From: Clostridiales bacterium
GTDB taxonomy: Bacteria > Bacillota > Clostridia > Christensenellales > Borkfalkiaceae
Reading direction: 5' to 3'
Assembly (NCBI GenBank): GCA_015055965.1
Contig: SVHG01000007.1
Span: forward strand, 45,815 to 109,814
DNA length: 64,000 nucleotides
In this document: positions 19,681 to 29,545 of the stretch, piece after piece
How positions within the stretch are numbered: the stretch's first letter is position 1
Layout: every line of letters starts with the position of its first letter
Notes under the pieces: generated by a model
Told to the model about the DNA's origin: nothing
The model's input: the letters and a program-made list of their open reading frames with translations, nothing else
The model's database searches: none
Program-made: the position numbers and the translations under genes

Positions 19681-20060
19681 CTACGCTTTAGCGTGCTATC
19701 CTTAACGGAGAACACGCTAAAACTAAGTTTGCCCTTACGGGCAAGTGAAGTTATCTTCAATAGTGAAGTTCACTTCGTGAGTGAAGTTTCGCCTGACGGC
19801 GAAGTGATGGGCAAACTTAACTTCACTTGTGCGTAGCACAAACTTCACTGCGTAGCAACTTCACTTTCGCGATAGCGAAAACTTCACTAACAGAAAAAGA
19901 GATAACATTTCGGCTGCGAACCGATTTGTTATCTCTTTCTGTCGTTATAAGAACCTGCTACGCAGAACCTTGTTATTTGCTTCGCTCATAATAGGGGTTT
20001 GGGTTTAGCCCATAAAGTATTTGACTAGTCAAATGCGATGCTCGCACTTATCGGTATCTT
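19681..20060 (+). repeat. Micro-hairpin array 4 with GTGAAGTT/AACTTCAC spacers in mirrored halves
   Basis: GTTTGCCC(19727)...GGGCAAAC(19809); TTCGCCtgacGGCGAA, TTGTGCgtaGCACAA, TTTCGCgataGCGAAA separated by ACTTCACT; TTTGACTAGTCAAA. Confidence 0.85.
19890..19942. repeat. Long imperfect inverted repeat with nested stem
   Basis: ACAGAAAAAGAGATAACA...TGTTATCTCTTTCTGT with internal TCGG...CCGA. Confidence 0.85.
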
Positions 20061-20243
20061 CAAATTCTCCGCTAAGAACATTACCCATTTTGTGGCATTT
20101 TTTTAAATGCAATCTCACAAACACCCTACATTAACAAAAAAACACTTATTTACACTTTTTAACTTTCTTTTGCTATTGTAATTGAAAGTTACTCTTGCAA
20201 GGTGTGTATTTTAAAATTTTTAATACTTTTTTTAAAAAAGGTA

Positions 20244-20272
20244 TTGACACGCACGCGTATGTATGGTATAAT
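20244..20272 (+). promoter_or_regulatory. Sigma-A-type promoter for glycan locus
   Basis: TTGACA (20244-20249) - 17 bp - TATAAT (20267-20272). Confidence 0.85.
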
Positions 20273-20284
20273 CTTAATGTAATA

Positions 20285-20304
20285 TTCCGTTATCGTTAAC
20301 GGAA
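20285..20304. promoter_or_regulatory. Candidate LacI-type operator
   Basis: TTCCGTTA-TCGT-TAACGGAA, perfect 8-bp inverted repeat just downstream of the -10. Confidence 0.65.
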
Positions 20305-20406
20305 AATTGTAATCGTTCAAATAGGCGGACCAATAAATACAAAAACTAACAAAAAAAACAGTGGTTAGAAATCAAGTGTTTATCGTTCTGTAAAGGATAA
20401 AAAATT

Positions 20407-21390
20407 ATGAGTAAAAGTTACACTTTTGTTAACGTTTTTACTTTTGTAGTTATTTTTCTTTTGTTATTTACTAACGACGCATGTTATAAAAAAAAGGAGA
20501 GCAGTTCAGTGATTAAAACATCTATAACGGGGATAGGAGATCCCTTCATTCTTTTACATGAAGGAAAGTATTATATGTATGCAACCTCTGCTTCAGACGG
20601 CTTTAAATATTTCGTTTCAGAAAATCTTACCGATTGGGAAGAGGGCGGATACTGTTATAAAAACAGTCCTTGGGGCGAATGTGATTTCTGGGCGCCTGAG
20701 GTATATTATCGCAAGGGTAAATTTTACATGATTTACAGCGCTAGATGGGCAAAAAACCACAGCTTAAGATTGGGTGTTGCCGTTGCAGATAAGCCGGAAG
20801 GTCCTTTTATAGATATTAAAAACGAGCCTTTGTTTGACTACGGCTATGCAACCATTGACGCAACCCTATTTACCGACGAGGACGGCAAGGAATATTTTTA
20901 CTTTGTAAGAGATTGCAGTGAAAACGTAATAAACGGCGTTCACACCAGCGTTATTTACTATTCTGCTATCAACGAGGATTTAACCGCTCTTATCGGCGAG
21001 CCTGTAAAGATTTCAGAGCCTGACTTACCTTGGGAATTAGAAAAGGATTCTACTTGGCAATGGAACGAAGGGCCTTACGTTTATAAGCACGCAGGAAAGT
21101 ATTACCTTAACTATTCGGGCAATTGTTACGCCTCTAGATATTATTCTATCGGTTGCGCGGTTAGTGATAGCCCCTTTGGTCCTTTTAAGAAATACGATCA
21201 GCCCGTTCTTAAGTATAAAGAAAATGAGTATTCCGGCCCCGGTCACAATATGATCTTTAAGGGAAAAGACGGCAAGCTTTACACCACTTTTCATATTCAC
21301 ACTCACTACGACGCGCCCAGCGGTGACCGCAGAGCGTGCATAACTGAAGTTTACTTTGATGAAAAGGGCGAATTTAAAATTCTTCCTTAA
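20407..21390 (+). CDS. GH43-like glycoside hydrolase lipoprotein
   Basis: GDPFILLHEGKYYMYATS, FWAPEVYYRKGKFYMIYSA, ATIDATLFTDEDGKEYFYFV, YSGPGHNMIFKG. Confidence 0.88.
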   Translation: MSKSYTFVNVFTFVVIFLLLFTNDACYKKKESSSVIKTSITGIGDPFILLHEGKYYMYATSASDGFKYFVSENLTDWEEGGYCYKNSPWGECDFWAPEVYYRKGKFYMIYSARWAKNHSLRLGVAVADKPEGPFIDIKNEPLFDYGYATIDATLFTDEDGKEYFYFVRDCSENVINGVHTSVIYYSAINEDLTALIGEPVKISEPDLPWELEKDSTWQWNEGPYVYKHAGKYYLNYSGNCYASRYYSIGCAVSDSPFGPFKKYDQPVLKYKENEYSGPGHNMIFKGKDGKLYTTFHIHTHYDAPSGDRRACITEVYFDEKGEFKILP

Positions 21391-21395
21391 CTAAA

Positions 21396-22379
21396 ATGGC
21401 TAAGAAATTAAGAGTAACGATAAAGGACGTTGCAAGGGTAGCCGGCGTAACTCCGCAAACGGTATCACGAGCCTTTCGCAACGCAGAAGACATTAACAAG
21501 GAAACGAAGGAGCGTATACTGCAAATTGCTTCCGAAATGGGGTACGTGCAAAACGCATCCGCCCGTTCGCTAAGAAACGGCTCTAGCAAGCTAATAGCTA
21601 TCATTTACGATAATATAATGAACAGCTACTTTTCCATTATCACTTACTATTTGCAAGACTACTTAAGGGGAAAGGGCTACTCCATTTTATCTATATCGGT
21701 AACCGATAACGTTCTAAAGGAAAGGGATTATTTAACCGCCTTAGAGCACAATGCGGAAGGTGTGATAAGCTTTTTGCAGGCGGATGAAAACATAGCGCGT
21801 TTAATAAACACCTATCGCGTTCCCGTGTTAGTAATGGGTAGAAGAAGCGAGGACGAAGGGGTAGATAGCGTTTACGTAGACGACGTTGAGGTTGGTAAAA
21901 TAGCCGCAAGGCGTTTTATAGAAAAAGGCTGTAAAAATCCACTTTGTATAAGTGAAGCGATGGACATAACCTGTGCCTACGATAGATGTCTTGGCTTTAA
22001 AGAAGAGTTTAAAGGCGTCGGCGTGGAGGTAAGGCTTATAGCAAGAGAAAGGCCTGGCGAGGATTTACCTTTAGAGGAGCGTCTTTTACAAGCTTATAAA
22101 AGCAATCCGCCGGATGCGATTTTCTGCTTTAACGATATATTTGCATTCCAAGCTTTATACGTTATTGAAAAACACGGTTTAAAAATACCGCTAATAATTG
22201 GCGTGGATAACATTCAGCAAGAGATATTTTTACCAAAACGTTTAACTACGGTTGGTTGGGATAAAAGGAAGCTTGCTCAAATTTCCGCAAACGCAATACT
22301 TAGCAGGATTAGCGGAAGCGAAGAAAAGCTCTTTAGCGTAAAGGAGGAGGTTTTCTTGGTGGAAGGGGTAACCGCATAA
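21396..22379 (+). CDS. LacI-family transcriptional regulator
   Basis: VTIKDVARVAGVTPQTVSRAFRNAEDINKETKERILQIASEMGYVQNASARSLRNG. Confidence 0.93.
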   Translation: MAKKLRVTIKDVARVAGVTPQTVSRAFRNAEDINKETKERILQIASEMGYVQNASARSLRNGSSKLIAIIYDNIMNSYFSIITYYLQDYLRGKGYSILSISVTDNVLKERDYLTALEHNAEGVISFLQADENIARLINTYRVPVLVMGRRSEDEGVDSVYVDDVEVGKIAARRFIEKGCKNPLCISEAMDITCAYDRCLGFKEEFKGVGVEVRLIARERPGEDLPLEERLLQAYKSNPPDAIFCFNDIFAFQALYVIEKHGLKIPLIIGVDNIQQEIFLPKRLTTVGWDKRKLAQISANAILSRISGSEEKLFSVKEEVFLVEGVTA

Positions 22380-22419
22380 AAAGAAGGGTAAAAGAGCAAT
22401 ATAAACAAAGAAAGTTGCT

Positions 22420-22434
22420 TTATAGGTTGATTAA
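22420..22434 (-). repeat. TTAATC-TATAG element copy, inverted
   Basis: TTATAGGTTGATTAA after lacI-type gene. Confidence 0.7.
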
Positions 22435-22559
22435 CGAGCTCTAACGGTTAATTAAACAGCAAGAAGTAACGAATAAAATCGGTATTATACAACACCGTTC
22501 CCTCGGTGTCGTTTAAAAAATAAAAAAATAAAATTTAAGGGAAAGGAGGCTTTTTTGTT

Positions 22560-25500
22560 ATGAGAAACAAAAAACTTGCATTATTGCTTTTAGCAATAGT
22601 AACAGCGTTTACTATGGTTATGGCAGTTGCATGCAAAACTGCTTCAGAACAAGAATCAAGCGGTTCTGAATCTTCTATTGAAGAATCAGTCGGTTCTGAA
22701 GAACAAGGCTCAGGAGATAGTGGTACTTCCAGTGAAGATTCTACCGGTGGGGATGAACCCATAGCTGAAATACTAGAATCAATTCCTGCGGCAAATCTTA
22801 AATTTGATGCTGTTACCGAAGATGGTAAAAAGGCTGAATCAAGCTGGTTCATTACTTACGGTGAAGCCGGATTAGAAATAACCGTTTACGTTGTAGACGA
22901 AAAGATTTACGTATCTAACAGCGAAAATGGAATTCACGGTAGTGACGCCGTTAAGCTACACGTAGCTAAGGTTCAGGCTGTTACCGGATATTCTGACGGA
23001 GCTATTTCTATTCTAGTTGACGCAAGCGGAAGAGTAGAGGTTAAGAATCTTTTAGCTTCTTCTGACGTTGTTGAACACGGCGTTACCGCAGAGGTTACCG
23101 AATTCACCTTTGAAAACGAAACTATCGACGGTTACTACGTAGAAATTTTCGTTCCTTACGCAAGCACTGAAGTTAGCAAGGAAAGCAAGGATGCAGCTAT
23201 TTACGCTTCTATCGTTAACGCTACTAACTTTGCTATCAGAGCAAACGGCGAATCTTCAGAATTTGGCGCAAGCCCTGAAAAGACCTCTAGCTGGATTGCT
23301 TTAACTGCAGACAATACCTTTGAAGTTAACGAAAATCTATTTGATAGAATAGACGCGTTATTCATTGGTGATAGCTACATGGATATAAATGAAGCTGATG
23401 ACAGAGCTGCATTCTGGAATAAATCAGAAGAGTTAAACTACGATCAATTAGTAGCAAGATATTCTGTTGATGCAGTTAACCTTGCAGTTAGCGGAACTAA
23501 GATTGAATATTGGGCAGACCAATTACAAACCTTAGCATTAACTTACGCACCTGAAAACGTTGTAATTCACATTGGTGTTAACGATATTAACGATGCTCGC
23601 CAAGAAGCAGCAGACACCGCTTTAGAATTACAAACCTTATTAAATAACTACCACGCAGCATTCCCCAATGCAAAGATTCACTGGGTAAGCTTAATCCCCA
23701 ACACGATGTTTGCTCAAAACAACAACAAGTATGCGGAAGTTAACGCAGCTATGGCTTTATGGGAAGCTGATAAAGAATGGTTTAACTACATTGACGTATT
23801 CAGCTATTTCGTTGGCGAAGATTCAACTGAAGAATACGTTACCGCAAGAACTAATATGTTCTTAGTAAACGAAGGCTTACACTTAAACTGCGAATACGGT
23901 TATCCTCTATGGGGTTCACTAATCTTTGCTGAATTGGGTTACGAAAGAGAACACGGCTCAGTAATGGGTGATAACGTTGAAGCAAGATTATACCACAGTG
24001 ACGGTTGGATTATTGATGAAAACGGAGTATTAGCAGAAAACACCGGTTACTGGGAAAAGACCGTTTGGTACAACGGATTTGGACCTTCTGAAGACTTATA
24101 CTTTGAAGTTGATCTTAAGGCTCCCGGTCTAACTCACGAAGATCCTTATCCTAAGGCTGGTTTAGTATTAAGAAACGACGACGTAATGGTATTTGCATAC
24201 TTCGATTTATTCGATCCTAATGCAGGTAACGTATGCATAGTTTACCGTCCCACCGGTGTTAGCACAACCGGTTACACCGTATGTTCTGACTGGATATGGG
24301 ATAACCAAGCTCCTCTTTACACCAGCGGAAAGAATATTAATAATGATTACGTAAACGTAGCAGTTGCAAAGCTTAACGATAGAGTTTATATGTATATCGA
24401 CGGCAAGCCCGTAACCTCTATGAAGGTTCCCGGTTTAGCTGCAGACGATAAGATGGTTGCCGGCGTTATGGGCTTTAACTATCATATGTTAGTTAAGAAC
24501 GCAACCGGTACTAACGTAGAAAGTAAAGTTGAAGCAACTCTTCTTGAGCCTCACAACGTAACCGTTGGCGAATACGAAGGCGCAACCATTACTTTAGATA
24601 AGACTTCTGCAAAGAAGGGCGAAACCGTAAGCTTCACTATTGAATCTAACGATTACGTTGAAAAAGTATTAGTAAACGGCGAATTAGTTGAAGCTGTTGA
24701 AGGCGTTTACTCTTTCGTAATGCCTGATGCAGATGCAAATATCGTTGTTTCATTCCTTGGTAAATTATCTGTTGACCTTTCTGCAGTAGAAGGTGTTATT
24801 GCAAGCACTTTAGTTCCTGCTGAAGGTCAAACCGTAACCTTAACCGCTGCAGAAGGCTACCACGTAGCTAAATTATTTGCTAACGGCGTTGAGCTTACCG
24901 CAGTAGAAGGCGTTTACACCGTTGTTGCAAACGAAAACCTAGTAATTACCGGTGAAATTTACCGCGCACATGACGGCGTTGTTCTAGACGGTGAAGTAGA
25001 TAGCGCATACGGCGAAGTAGCAACCGTTGCAGAGTACGAAGGTAATAGAACTATTACTTTACGCGGTGTTAAGACTGAAAGCGGTCTTACCATTCACGTT
25101 GTTGCTGTTATGAATAACGTTCTAACCACCGAAGATGCATGGTGGAAGAACACCAACCTTGAATTCCGTCTAAACGGTGGCGTTCAAAGATACGTTGGTA
25201 TTAACGGCGATATTTCAGGCGTAAGCGATTACGTTTGGGAAACTGCTAACAATTCAGACGGCAAGTACGTATTCACCGTTGAATTATTCGTTGCTTCAGA
25301 GCTTATCTCTACTTGGGGCGAAGAAGACAGCGTTTACATCAACTACGCATGGAAGACCATGGGCGAAAACGGTTGGTTAGTTGGCGACGGACAACACCCC
25401 TATGCTCTTGACTGGAACCGCGACTGGTTCAGCCACCACCTTGGCGGTCTTGAACTTGGAGCAAAAGACTTTAACTTAGGCGCTGGTAGCTGGGGTATTT

Positions 25501-26537
25501 ACGGCGACGTATTAAGAATTACTGAAGGCGGTTTACAAATCGGTGTTCCTGCAACTCAAGCTACTATCGACGGTAACTTAGAAGAATATGCAGAACTAGC
25601 ATCACAAACCTTTGGTAACGAAAGCACTCAAATTACCTTAAGCGGTAAGGCTGCAAGCGACGGTTTATATATCGCTGCAACTATCGTTCACGGCGAATGG
25701 TCAGCTCCCGTAAACGGCGACTGGGCAAGAAACGATAACTTTGAAATAAGAATTAACGATACTGCAATTCCCGTTGTATTCTACGGCGGAAGATTAATGA
25801 GAACTGATTACTGGGATCAAATGGCTGCACAAACCACCGTTAACGCGGAAGGTAAGCAAGTAACCACCGTTGAATTATTTGTTGCAGGTATTTCAAAAGC
25901 ATACAGAATTAACCTAAGCATGAACGGTAATAACTTCACCGGCTTTGCTTGGACGAACTTATTCTGGAATATTGAAGATGCTAAATTTATAACTGAAGAA
26001 GGTTTAGTTGACTCTGCAAACTTCGTTGCACAAGCTAACTTAGACGGTGTTTTAGACGACGCTATTTGGACTGAAGAAGTTCTAGCTAAATCTCATACCA
26101 CTACTGCAAACGGCGCAACTATTACTATGGTTGGTGTATCTTCAGATTACGGTATTCACATGGCGTTCACCGTAAACCACAGAAAGGCTTTAACCGAACA
26201 CTGTCAACAAGGCGGTGGAGAATGGTGGCACTATATGGGACCCGAAGTAAGACTTGGCGGTGTTGCATGGCGTCAAATCGCATTCACCGCATGGAACAAC
26301 ACAGTGTTTAACTGCGGTATGGGTTACACCTCTTCAACAAATGAAGACGGATCTTACACAACCGTATTTGAAATCTTCGTACCTTACGACTTTATCGGTG
26401 CTACCGGTAACAGAGTAGCTCTTGCTGTTGGTGGCGTATACGAAACCGGATTTAGCCATTTATGGGGAACTTCAGATTGGCCCGGAAAGGCAACTCACTT
26501 CGTAACTCCTAACGGTATCGTTGTTGGAGCTCAGTAA
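22560..26537 (+). CDS. Giant lipoprotein: CBM9-like + SGNH/GDSL esterase + shared sugar-locus domain + InlB-like + three C-terminal CBM9-like modules
   Basis: Lipobox MAVAC; Ser/Glu-rich linker; ALFIGDSYMD, HIGVNDIN, EGLHLN; three modules with A.LDG.ldeA..e. Confidence 0.8.
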   Translation: MRNKKLALLLLAIVTAFTMVMAVACKTASEQESSGSESSIEESVGSEEQGSGDSGTSSEDSTGGDEPIAEILESIPAANLKFDAVTEDGKKAESSWFITYGEAGLEITVYVVDEKIYVSNSENGIHGSDAVKLHVAKVQAVTGYSDGAISILVDASGRVEVKNLLASSDVVEHGVTAEVTEFTFENETIDGYYVEIFVPYASTEVSKESKDAAIYASIVNATNFAIRANGESSEFGASPEKTSSWIALTADNTFEVNENLFDRIDALFIGDSYMDINEADDRAAFWNKSEELNYDQLVARYSVDAVNLAVSGTKIEYWADQLQTLALTYAPENVVIHIGVNDINDARQEAADTALELQTLLNNYHAAFPNAKIHWVSLIPNTMFAQNNNKYAEVNAAMALWEADKEWFNYIDVFSYFVGEDSTEEYVTARTNMFLVNEGLHLNCEYGYPLWGSLIFAELGYEREHGSVMGDNVEARLYHSDGWIIDENGVLAENTGYWEKTVWYNGFGPSEDLYFEVDLKAPGLTHEDPYPKAGLVLRNDDVMVFAYFDLFDPNAGNVCIVYRPTGVSTTGYTVCSDWIWDNQAPLYTSGKNINNDYVNVAVAKLNDRVYMYIDGKPVTSMKVPGLAADDKMVAGVMGFNYHMLVKNATGTNVESKVEATLLEPHNVTVGEYEGATITLDKTSAKKGETVSFTIESNDYVEKVLVNGELVEAVEGVYSFVMPDADANIVVSFLGKLSVDLSAVEGVIASTLVPAEGQTVTLTAAEGYHVAKLFANGVELTAVEGVYTVVANENLVITGEIYRAHDGVVLDGEVDSAYGEVATVAEYEGNRTITLRGVKTESGLTIHVVAVMNNVLTTEDAWWKNTNLEFRLNGGVQRYVGINGDISGVSDYVWETANNSDGKYVFTVELFVASELISTWGEEDSVYINYAWKTMGENGWLVGDGQHPYALDWNRDWFSHHLGGLELGAKDFNLGAGSWGIYGDVLRITEGGLQIGVPATQATIDGNLEEYAELASQTFGNESTQITLSGKAASDGLYIAATIVHGEWSAPVNGDWARNDNFEIRINDTAIPVVFYGGRLMRTDYWDQMAAQTTVNAEGKQVTTVELFVAGISKAYRINLSMNGNNFTGFAWTNLFWNIEDAKFITEEGLVDSANFVAQANLDGVLDDAIWTEEVLAKSHTTTANGATITMVGVSSDYGIHMAFTVNHRKALTEHCQQGGGEWWHYMGPEVRLGGVAWRQIAFTAWNNTVFNCGMGYTSSTNEDGSYTTVFEIFVPYDFIGATGNRVALAVGGVYETGFSHLWGTSDWPGKATHFVTPNGIVVGAQ

Positions 26538-26553
26538 TAACTTTTAGGTTTAT

Positions 26554-26582
26554 ACCGCAAAGGGCGTGATTGCCCTTTGCGG
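26554..26582 (+). terminator. Strong hairpin (GC-rich stem, weak T tract)
   Basis: CCGCAAAGGGCgtgattGCCCTTTGCGG. Confidence 0.55.
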
Positions 26583-26717
26583 ATAACGCATATATTTTGC
26601 TTATTTTAAATTTGAATAAATTCGGTTAATTTTTAAGCCGATAACCATTTCTATATTAATAATAAGCAAAAAACCTTAATTTTGAAAAAAAATTTATTAT
26701 TCAGGAGAATAAAAAAC

Positions 26718-28544
26718 ATGAAAAAATTTTTAAAGGTAGGAGCATTTGTTTTATCAATGCTCATTGGTCTTGGCGGAGTTGCTGCTTGCGGTGACGAAGG
26801 CGGTAGCGATATCGAGCTAGACAGCGACGGTAATATCATTGTCCGTGACGACCAAGACGTAACAGAAATTACTTTCTGGGGCTTTGGTGATAACAACGAA
26901 ATGCAAGTTTTCTCTAACCTAGTTAAGCAATTTAACGAACTAAACAACGGCGTTATCAAAGTAAACTACAGACCTCAGGTTTCTGCTGACTACGACGACG
27001 CTACTAAGATGGCTCTTTCCGGTCAGGGCGGTGTAGACGTTTTATACGTTAACGATACTGACTTCAAGATCTATGCAGAACAAGGCTTCCTTGAACCTCT
27101 TGATGAATATTTAAAAACAAGTAAAGAAGTTAAGATTGATGAAATGTGGCCTACCTCTGTTAACCGTTATTTATACGACGTAGATACTACTACTCAAAAC
27201 GGTCCTAACGCTCATTACTGGGGTATTCCTAAAGATATCGGTCCTACCGTTCTTTTCTATAACGAAACTTACTTCAACGAAGCAGGCGTAAAGGTATTCT
27301 CTGTTGCAGCTAGCGATTTAGCAGCTTTCAATAGCGGAGCAAAGGACTCTCGCGGTAAAACCAAAGCTGAATACGGTATTGCCGGCGAAGTTAAAGAAAA
27401 AGGTTACTTCGTAGACGCTAACGGCGCTAAATGGTTTAACAACCAAGTTCCCATGAGCTGGGATGAATGCGTAACCTTATCTAATTTAGTTCAAAATGCT
27501 GCTCGCGCTAAAATGGGCAGAAACAACATTTTCGGTTACTACACTGAATGGTGGTTCAACTACGGTTGGTCTGTAGGCGGTGACTGTATCCAATACGTTC
27601 CCACCACTGATCCCGCATACAACGGCGGTTACTGGGATTTCACCTTAATGGAAGATACCAAGAACTATATCGTAGCTGATGACAATGCAGAAGGCTTCAC
27701 CGTTAACGGCAAGAAGTACAATGCAGGCGAAATCATTGAATGGGGCGATAAGGTTGTTAACCCCGAAACCAATAAGAGTGTTAGACCTGAAATTACTGCA
27801 GCAGCTGCAGAAGGTAAGTTAAACGTACTTCCCTCTCAAAGAGAAGCATTCGTAGAATTCGTAAGAGTAGGCCAAAAGACTAGCGTTCTAGTAGACGACG
27901 GTTTATACGGTCACGGTATTTGTCCCGATCCTAAGTCAATCGGTGGCGACGGTTCTAAGGCTATTGCGTTTACCGAAGGTAACGTAGCAATGCTAGTAGA
28001 CGGTAGATGGAACGTAACCAACTTCCGTGAAGTTATGGATAAGACCACTATTTCTCAATACGGTCATGCATTTGCTTGGGACGTAGCACCCCTACCCATG
28101 TATAAAGAATACGACGCAGAAGGCAATATCACCGTTCACGGTGTAGAAGCAGGTCACTCCGGTTCAGTTGCTTTATGTATTAACTCTAAGTCAAAATACA
28201 AGAAGGCTGCTTGGAAGTTTGCTGAATTTATCGGTGGTAGAACCGGTCAAGCTGCTCAAGCTGAATCAGGCTTTGCTATTCCTTCTCAAATTGACTTAGC
28301 TAACAGCGAAGTATTCCTACAAAGCGATAAGAACCCCAGAAACTCTATCGTATTCGTTCGCGCAGCAGCTCACCAAACTCCCGGTGACTGGTGGTATTTA
28401 AGAGATAACGATTGGATTGACGACTGGGCTAACTGCTTAAACGGTGAAGTTCGTAACGGTTTATTAACTCTTTCTCAATTCGAACAAGATTACGACTATT
28501 TAAAGACTTGGGATTTATTAAAGAATTACACTAAAAAGAAATAA
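26718..28544 (+). CDS. ABC transporter extracellular sugar-binding lipoprotein
   Basis: MKKFLKVGAFVLSMLIGLGGVAACGD; ITFWGFGDNNEMQVFSNLVKQFNEL; AWKFAEFIGGRTGQAAQAESGFAIP. Confidence 0.9.
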   Translation: MKKFLKVGAFVLSMLIGLGGVAACGDEGGSDIELDSDGNIIVRDDQDVTEITFWGFGDNNEMQVFSNLVKQFNELNNGVIKVNYRPQVSADYDDATKMALSGQGGVDVLYVNDTDFKIYAEQGFLEPLDEYLKTSKEVKIDEMWPTSVNRYLYDVDTTTQNGPNAHYWGIPKDIGPTVLFYNETYFNEAGVKVFSVAASDLAAFNSGAKDSRGKTKAEYGIAGEVKEKGYFVDANGAKWFNNQVPMSWDECVTLSNLVQNAARAKMGRNNIFGYYTEWWFNYGWSVGGDCIQYVPTTDPAYNGGYWDFTLMEDTKNYIVADDNAEGFTVNGKKYNAGEIIEWGDKVVNPETNKSVRPEITAAAAEGKLNVLPSQREAFVEFVRVGQKTSVLVDDGLYGHGICPDPKSIGGDGSKAIAFTEGNVAMLVDGRWNVTNFREVMDKTTISQYGHAFAWDVAPLPMYKEYDAEGNITVHGVEAGHSGSVALCINSKSKYKKAAWKFAEFIGGRTGQAAQAESGFAIPSQIDLANSEVFLQSDKNPRNSIVFVRAAAHQTPGDWWYLRDNDWIDDWANCLNGEVRNGLLTLSQFEQDYDYLKTWDLLKNYTKKK

Positions 28545-28573
28545 TCCAAAACAAAAATAAGGAGAACGATACT

Positions 28574-29545
28574 ATGAATGAAAAACATTCGGTATCTTTA
28601 GTAAATGACGTAACGGGGGAAGCTCTTTTCCCCGTTACTCCTAAAAAAAGAAAAAAACCTATCAATAAAGAAGCTATTGCAGGTACTATCTTTGCATCAG
28701 GTCCGTTACTTGGCTTTATAATCTTTGGTGTAATTCCCCTTTGCTTGGCTTTTGCTATGGCTTTCTTAAAAATGAAGGGCTTTAGCTTTAAGGGCGCAAA
28801 GCTTGCAGATCCTATATTTGATAACTTTAAAACGGTTGTTCAGGATAATAAGTTTTGGGAATCTATCGTTAACACCTTAATTTTTGGTATAAGTACCTTA
28901 ATTTGCTTAGTTTTATCGCTTGCAATTGCATATTTATTAAGTAAAGAAATCAAGGGTAGAAAGACCTTTAGAATGATTTATTTCATTCCTTACGTTTGTT
29001 CTGCCGTTGCAGTAGTTTTAATGTGGGGATACATTTTTAATACTGAATATGGTATTTTAAATATGTTCCTTAAAAAACTTAATCCGGAATGGCAATTAAG
29101 ATGGACGGAAGACGCAACAGACTTCCGTATCTTGGTAATATTCATTAGCGTTTGGGGCGGTATGGGCTATTCAATCGTATTATTCACGGCGGCTCTTACC
29201 AACGTTAACCGTTCTACCGTAGAAGCTGCTACGATAGACGGCGCAGGTCCTTTCAGAGTATTCTGGAACGTTGTTTTCCCCGCTATTTCTCCCACCACCT
29301 TCTTCTTACTGGTTACAGGTTTAATCGGCGCGTTACAGTCCTTTGCAACCTCTAACATTTTAGATAAAAACGGTGGCCCGGATAGCTCTGGTATTACTAT
29401 AGTATTCTACTTGTATAACAAGATTTTTGATGAAATGAACATGGGCGTTGCAAGCGCAAGCGCATGGATTCTTTCATTACTAATTCTAATTATAACTATT
29501 TTCAATTTCGTTGGTTCGAAGAAGTGGGTGAGCTATGATCAGTAA
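28574..29545 (+). CDS. ABC sugar transporter permease (MalF-type)
   Basis: EAATIDGAGPFRVFWNVVFPAISPTTFFLLVTGLI. Confidence 0.92.
   Translation: MNEKHSVSLVNDVTGEALFPVTPKKRKKPINKEAIAGTIFASGPLLGFIIFGVIPLCLAFAMAFLKMKGFSFKGAKLADPIFDNFKTVVQDNKFWESIVNTLIFGISTLICLVLSLAIAYLLSKEIKGRKTFRMIYFIPYVCSAVAVVLMWGYIFNTEYGILNMFLKKLNPEWQLRWTEDATDFRILVIFISVWGGMGYSIVLFTAALTNVNRSTVEAATIDGAGPFRVFWNVVFPAISPTTFFLLVTGLIGALQSFATSNILDKNGGPDSSGITIVFYLYNKIFDEMNMGVASASAWILSLLILIITIFNFVGSKKWVSYDQ

Noticed and set aside
19890-19942. Integron attC site
   Set aside because: Length and nested stem are suggestive, but the outer boxes do not fit the RYYYAAC/GTTRRRY core and no cassette or intI is present.
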